Source of the DNA: an uncultured Burkholderiales bacterium | Lineage (GTDB): Bacteria > Pseudomonadota > Gammaproteobacteria > Burkholderiales > Burkholderiaceae_C | Length of the DNA: 17,415 nucleotides | Reading direction: 5' to 3' | Assembly (NCBI GenBank): GCA_903887655.1 | Contig: CAISQQ010000397.1 | Coordinates: forward strand, 1-17,415 | Shown here: piece after piece, positions 14,709-17,415 of the stretch | Numbering within the stretch: position 1 is the stretch's first letter | Layout: every line of letters begins with the position of its first letter | Position numbers and translations under genes: made by a program | Notes under the pieces: generated by a model | What the model saw: the letters and a program-made list of their open reading frames with translations, nothing else | Told to the model about the DNA's origin: nothing | Database searches by the model: none

Positions 14709-14736
14709 TTCGTGAGGCGTCTTGGTCATTTATACT
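14709..14736 (+). promoter_or_regulatory. Possible internal promoter upstream of bamA
   Basis: TATACT (14731-14736) is a 5-of-6 match to the -10 hexamer, with a weak TTCGTG 16 bases upstream (14709-14714). In E. coli bamA has its own sigma-E promoter after rseP, but I see no convincing sigma-E consensus here. Confidence 0.35.
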
Positions 14737-14790
14737 CGCAGCAGCAGCCTCCATTCGCAATTTGAACGACCCCAACCCCCTAGCCCGATC

Positions 14791-17088
14791 ATGCCCTTAC
14801 TTTTTACGCGTTTTTTTGCCTCCTTGATCGTGGTTTTGGGGACCCTGGTGCTCACGCCGCTGAGCGTGCACGCCACCGAGCCCTTTGTGATGACCGACAT
14901 CCGCGTTGAGGGTTTGCAGCGCGTTGAGCCCGGCACGGTGTTCGCATCCTTGCCGTTCAAAGTGGGCGAGACGTACTCGGATGAAAAAGGCACCGCGGCC
15001 ATTCGTTCGCTATTTTCTTTGGGACTCTTCAAGGACGTGCGCATCCAAACCCTGCAAGCGGTGGTGCTCGTGATTGTGGAGGAGCGGCCCATCATCTCCA
15101 GCGTCGAGTTCGTGGGCACCAAAGAATTTGACAAAGACACCCTCAAAAAAGCCCTGCGTGAAATTGGACTCTCCGATGGTCGCCCCTTTGACAAAGCCTT
15201 GGCCGACCGTGCCGAGCAAGAAATCAAACGCCAGTACATCAACAAGAGTCTGTACGGCGCGGAGATCACCAGCACCATCACCCCCATTGAGCGTAACCGC
15301 GTGAATCTCACCTTCAGCGTGATCGAGGGCGATGTTGCCAAGATCAAAGAAATTCGCTTGCAAGGCAACCATTTTTTCAGCGAATCGGATTTGAGAAAAC
15401 AGCTCGATTTGAACACCGGCAACTGGCTGTCGTGGTACACCAAGTCCGATCGCTATTCGCGCACCAAGCTCAACGCCGATTTGGAAACGTTGAAGTCCTT
15501 TTACCTCTCGCGCGGATTTTTGGAGTTCCGCATCGACTCCACCCAGGTGTCGATTTCACCCGATCGTCAAAGCATTGTGATCACCGTCAACATCACCGAG
15601 GGCGATCGTTTTGTCGTGTCTGACATCTCTTTGGAGGGCTACTATTTGGGGCGTGAGGATGAGTTCAAGGCCCTGATCACCGTCAAGGCCGGCCAGACCT
15701 ACAACGCCAACGATGTCAGCCTCACCACCAAGGCGTTCACCGATTATTTTGGCAACTTTGGTTTTGCGTTCGCCCGCGTGGAGCCTCGCACCGAGATCGA
15801 CCGCAGCACCAACCAAGTCAAACTCGTCCTCCAAGCCGATCCCTCGCGACGTGCCTACGTGCGGCGCATCAACTTGGCGGGCAACACCCGAACGCGAGAC
15901 GAGATCATTCGCCGCGAATTCAGACAAATGGAGTCGGCCTGGTACGACGGCGACCGCATTCGCCTCTCGCGCGACCGCGTCGAGCGCTTGGGCTACTTCA
16001 AAGAGGTCAACATCGAGACCCAAGATGTCCCCGGCTCCCAAGACCAAGTCGACTTGCTCGTGAATGTCGTGGAAAAGCCCACGGGATCCTTGCAGTTGGG
16101 GGCGGGTTTTTCGTCTTATGAAAAGCTCTTCGTCACCTTTGGCATCACCCAAGACAACATCTTTGGCACGGGTAACTTTTTGGGCACCCAGGTGAGCACC
16201 AGCAAGTACAACCAGGTCTTCACCATCAACACCACCAACCCGTATTTCACCGAGGACGGGATCTCCAGAACCTTTGAGTTTTCTCACCGCTCCCAGCGCC
16301 CCTACAACGACGAGGCGGGGAATTACCGCATGGTCACGTCGGGGCTGGGGATGCGTTTTGGCGTTCCTGTGACGGAGCTCGACCGGGTGGTGGCAGGGAT
16401 CACGGCCGAACAAACCCAGATTGTGCCGGGCACCAGCATTCCGGCCTCCTACTTGGATTACGCCAACCGTTTTGGCTTCACCACCACGTCGTTTCCGCTG
16501 AACTTGGGCTGGGTACGCGACTCCAGAGACAGCGTGATGGCGCCCACCCGAGGCACCTTCGCGCGGGCGTATTCGGACGCGTCTTTCCAAGGCGCGCTTC
16601 GCTATGCGCGCGCGGGCACTCAGTACCAGTTCTTTATTCCCTTGTCCAAGCAGTACAGCGTGGCTTTGAATGGCGAGGTGGGTGTCGGTCGTGGACTCCA
16701 AGGCCAGCCCTTTCCCATCTTCAAAGACTACTACGTCGGGGGCTTGGGCTCGGTCAGAGGCTTTGATCAGGGCTCGCTGGGGCCGCGTGACATCACCGGC
16801 TTGGTGGTGGGGGGGGCTAAAAAGGTCGTGGGCAATGCCGAGTTTTTCCTCCCGTTCCCGGGAGCGGGCAACGACAAATCGCTGCGCTTGTACAGTTTCT
16901 TTGACATCGGCAACGTTTTTGGTGAGTTTGAACCCATCAAGCTGCAAAGCTTGAGGAGCTCGTATGGCCTGGGGATCAGCTGGGTCTCACCCATGGGCCC
17001 GCTGCGATTTGCCATCGCCAACCCCGTACACATCCTTCCTGGAGATAGAATCCAGAAATTGCAATTCCAAATTGGGACATCGTTTTAA
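14791..17088 (+). CDS. bamA: Outer-membrane protein assembly factor BamA (Omp85)
   Basis: BamA is the core of the BAM complex that folds and inserts beta-barrel proteins into the outer membrane. I take the ATG at 14791, not the in-frame TTG at 14722, because the product (765 residues) then starts with a normal signal peptide ending around VHA at 26-28. Five POTRA domains follow (roughly 33-100, 101-182, 183-273, 274-354, 355-430), recognisable from repeats such as VEFVGTKEFDKDTL, EIRLQGNHFFSESDL and RRINLAGNTRTRDEI. The C-terminal Omp85 barrel has the conserved VRGF motif at 655-658 (in GSVRGFDQGSLGP) and ends in phenylalanine, as outer-membrane barrels do. No clear Shine-Dalgarno sequence precedes the ATG. 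The stop overlaps the skp start (TAATG), so the two are translationally coupled. Confidence 0.98.
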   Translation: MPLLFTRFFASLIVVLGTLVLTPLSVHATEPFVMTDIRVEGLQRVEPGTVFASLPFKVGETYSDEKGTAAIRSLFSLGLFKDVRIQTLQAVVLVIVEERPIISSVEFVGTKEFDKDTLKKALREIGLSDGRPFDKALADRAEQEIKRQYINKSLYGAEITSTITPIERNRVNLTFSVIEGDVAKIKEIRLQGNHFFSESDLRKQLDLNTGNWLSWYTKSDRYSRTKLNADLETLKSFYLSRGFLEFRIDSTQVSISPDRQSIVITVNITEGDRFVVSDISLEGYYLGREDEFKALITVKAGQTYNANDVSLTTKAFTDYFGNFGFAFARVEPRTEIDRSTNQVKLVLQADPSRRAYVRRINLAGNTRTRDEIIRREFRQMESAWYDGDRIRLSRDRVERLGYFKEVNIETQDVPGSQDQVDLLVNVVEKPTGSLQLGAGFSSYEKLFVTFGITQDNIFGTGNFLGTQVSTSKYNQVFTINTTNPYFTEDGISRTFEFSHRSQRPYNDEAGNYRMVTSGLGMRFGVPVTELDRVVAGITAEQTQIVPGTSIPASYLDYANRFGFTTTSFPLNLGWVRDSRDSVMAPTRGTFARAYSDASFQGALRYARAGTQYQFFIPLSKQYSVALNGEVGVGRGLQGQPFPIFKDYYVGGLGSVRGFDQGSLGPRDITGLVVGGAKKVVGNAEFFLPFPGAGNDKSLRLYSFFDIGNVFGEFEPIKLQSLRSSYGLGISWVSPMGPLRFAIANPVHILPGDRIQKLQFQIGTSF

Positions 17089-17415
17089 TGAACACTACTT
17101 TGCGTCACACTTTTTTCTCCCTCATCATGCTGGGGACCGTTTGGGCCGCTCATGCGCAAGAGTTTCGAGTGGGTTACGTCAACACCGATCGAATTTTCCG
17201 CGAAGCCAACACCGCCAAGGCCGCCCAGTCCAAGCTCGAACAAGAGTTCTCCAAGCGTGAGCGAGATTTGGTCGAGATGGGCAACAGTCTTAAAAGTGCC
17301 TCGGAAAAACTCGACCGCGACGGCCCCACACTGCCCGAGTCTCAGCGCATGAGTCGGCAAAAAGCGGTGATTGAGCTCGATCGTGACTTCCAGAGAAAAC
17401 GCCGCGAATTTCACG
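17088..17415 (+). CDS. skp: Periplasmic chaperone Skp/OmpH (partial, N-terminal part)
   Basis: The frame opens at the ATG that shares a base with the bamA stop codon (TAATG at 17086-17090) and runs off the window end after 109 residues. Residues 1-23 are a signal peptide (FFSLIMLGTVWAAHA, cut before QEF). The mature part begins FRVGYVNTDRIFREA, the start of the OmpH/Skp family, and continues with a charged helical region (KLEQEFSKRERDLVEM and KLDRDGPTLPE, then ELDRDFQRKRREF) that forms the long coiled-coil tentacles. Skp carries unfolded outer-membrane proteins across the periplasm to BAM, matching its place after bamA. In this group lpxD and fabZ would be expected next, outside the window. 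The C-terminal end is missing only because of the window edge. Confidence 0.95.
   Translation, partial: MNTTLRHTFFSLIMLGTVWAAHAQEFRVGYVNTDRIFREANTAKAAQSKLEQEFSKRERDLVEMGNSLKSASEKLDRDGPTLPESQRMSRQKAVIELDRDFQRKRREFH

Noticed and set aside
15556..16947. 463-residue minus-strand frame inside bamA
   Set aside because: Antisense to the conserved POTRA and barrel region; treated as a shadow.
1..17415. CRISPR arrays, tRNA or rRNA genes, insertion sequences
   Set aside because: No spaced identical repeats, cloverleaf-like sequence, rRNA segments or transposase frames were seen.

Overview
The window reads as a chromosomal segment of a betaproteobacterium, most likely a member of the Burkholderiales close to Comamonadaceae. 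This rests on the conserved block rpsB-tsf-pyrH-frr-cdsA-dxr-rseP-bamA-skp, the style of the RNase R and DadA proteins, and the GC-rich coding bias. I cannot fix genus or species from sequence alone.

Region 1 (1-2777) is accessory. Three overlapping plus-strand genes encode exported or membrane proteins: the C-terminal tail of an upstream gene ending in a membrane segment, a PilV/shufflon-like pilin-type protein that stops inside a beta-roll-like repeat, and a 595-residue signal-peptide protein. The last has a very Gly-rich domain, YLG/TFVG-type repeats, a Peptidase_S74 intramolecular chaperone domain and, unusually, a C-terminal membrane segment. I think this is a cell-encoded surface fibre or pilus-tip system. 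It is the most novel part of the window.

Region 2 (2778-6803) holds a non-coding stretch with a good sigma70-type promoter, RNase R (rnr) whose frame has no ATG/GTG/TTG at the expected start, and a convergent FAD-dependent D-amino acid dehydrogenase (dadA).

Region 3 (about 6804-9038) is the rpsB-tsf translation unit (ribosomal protein S2 and EF-Ts), with an extended -10 promoter, a roughly 155-nt leader, an intergenic terminator/attenuator and a strong terminator after tsf.

Region 4 (9133-17415) runs pyrH, frr, cdsA, dxr, rseP, bamA and the start of skp. It combines UMP kinase, ribosome recycling, CDP-diacylglycerol and isoprenoid synthesis, the sigma-E pathway site-2 protease and outer-membrane assembly. 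The usual uppS gene between frr and cdsA is absent, leaving 174 bp of repeat-rich non-coding DNA. CdsA and RseP both carry low-complexity insertions containing hexanucleotide microsatellites with the same GGTGA core, in opposite orientation.
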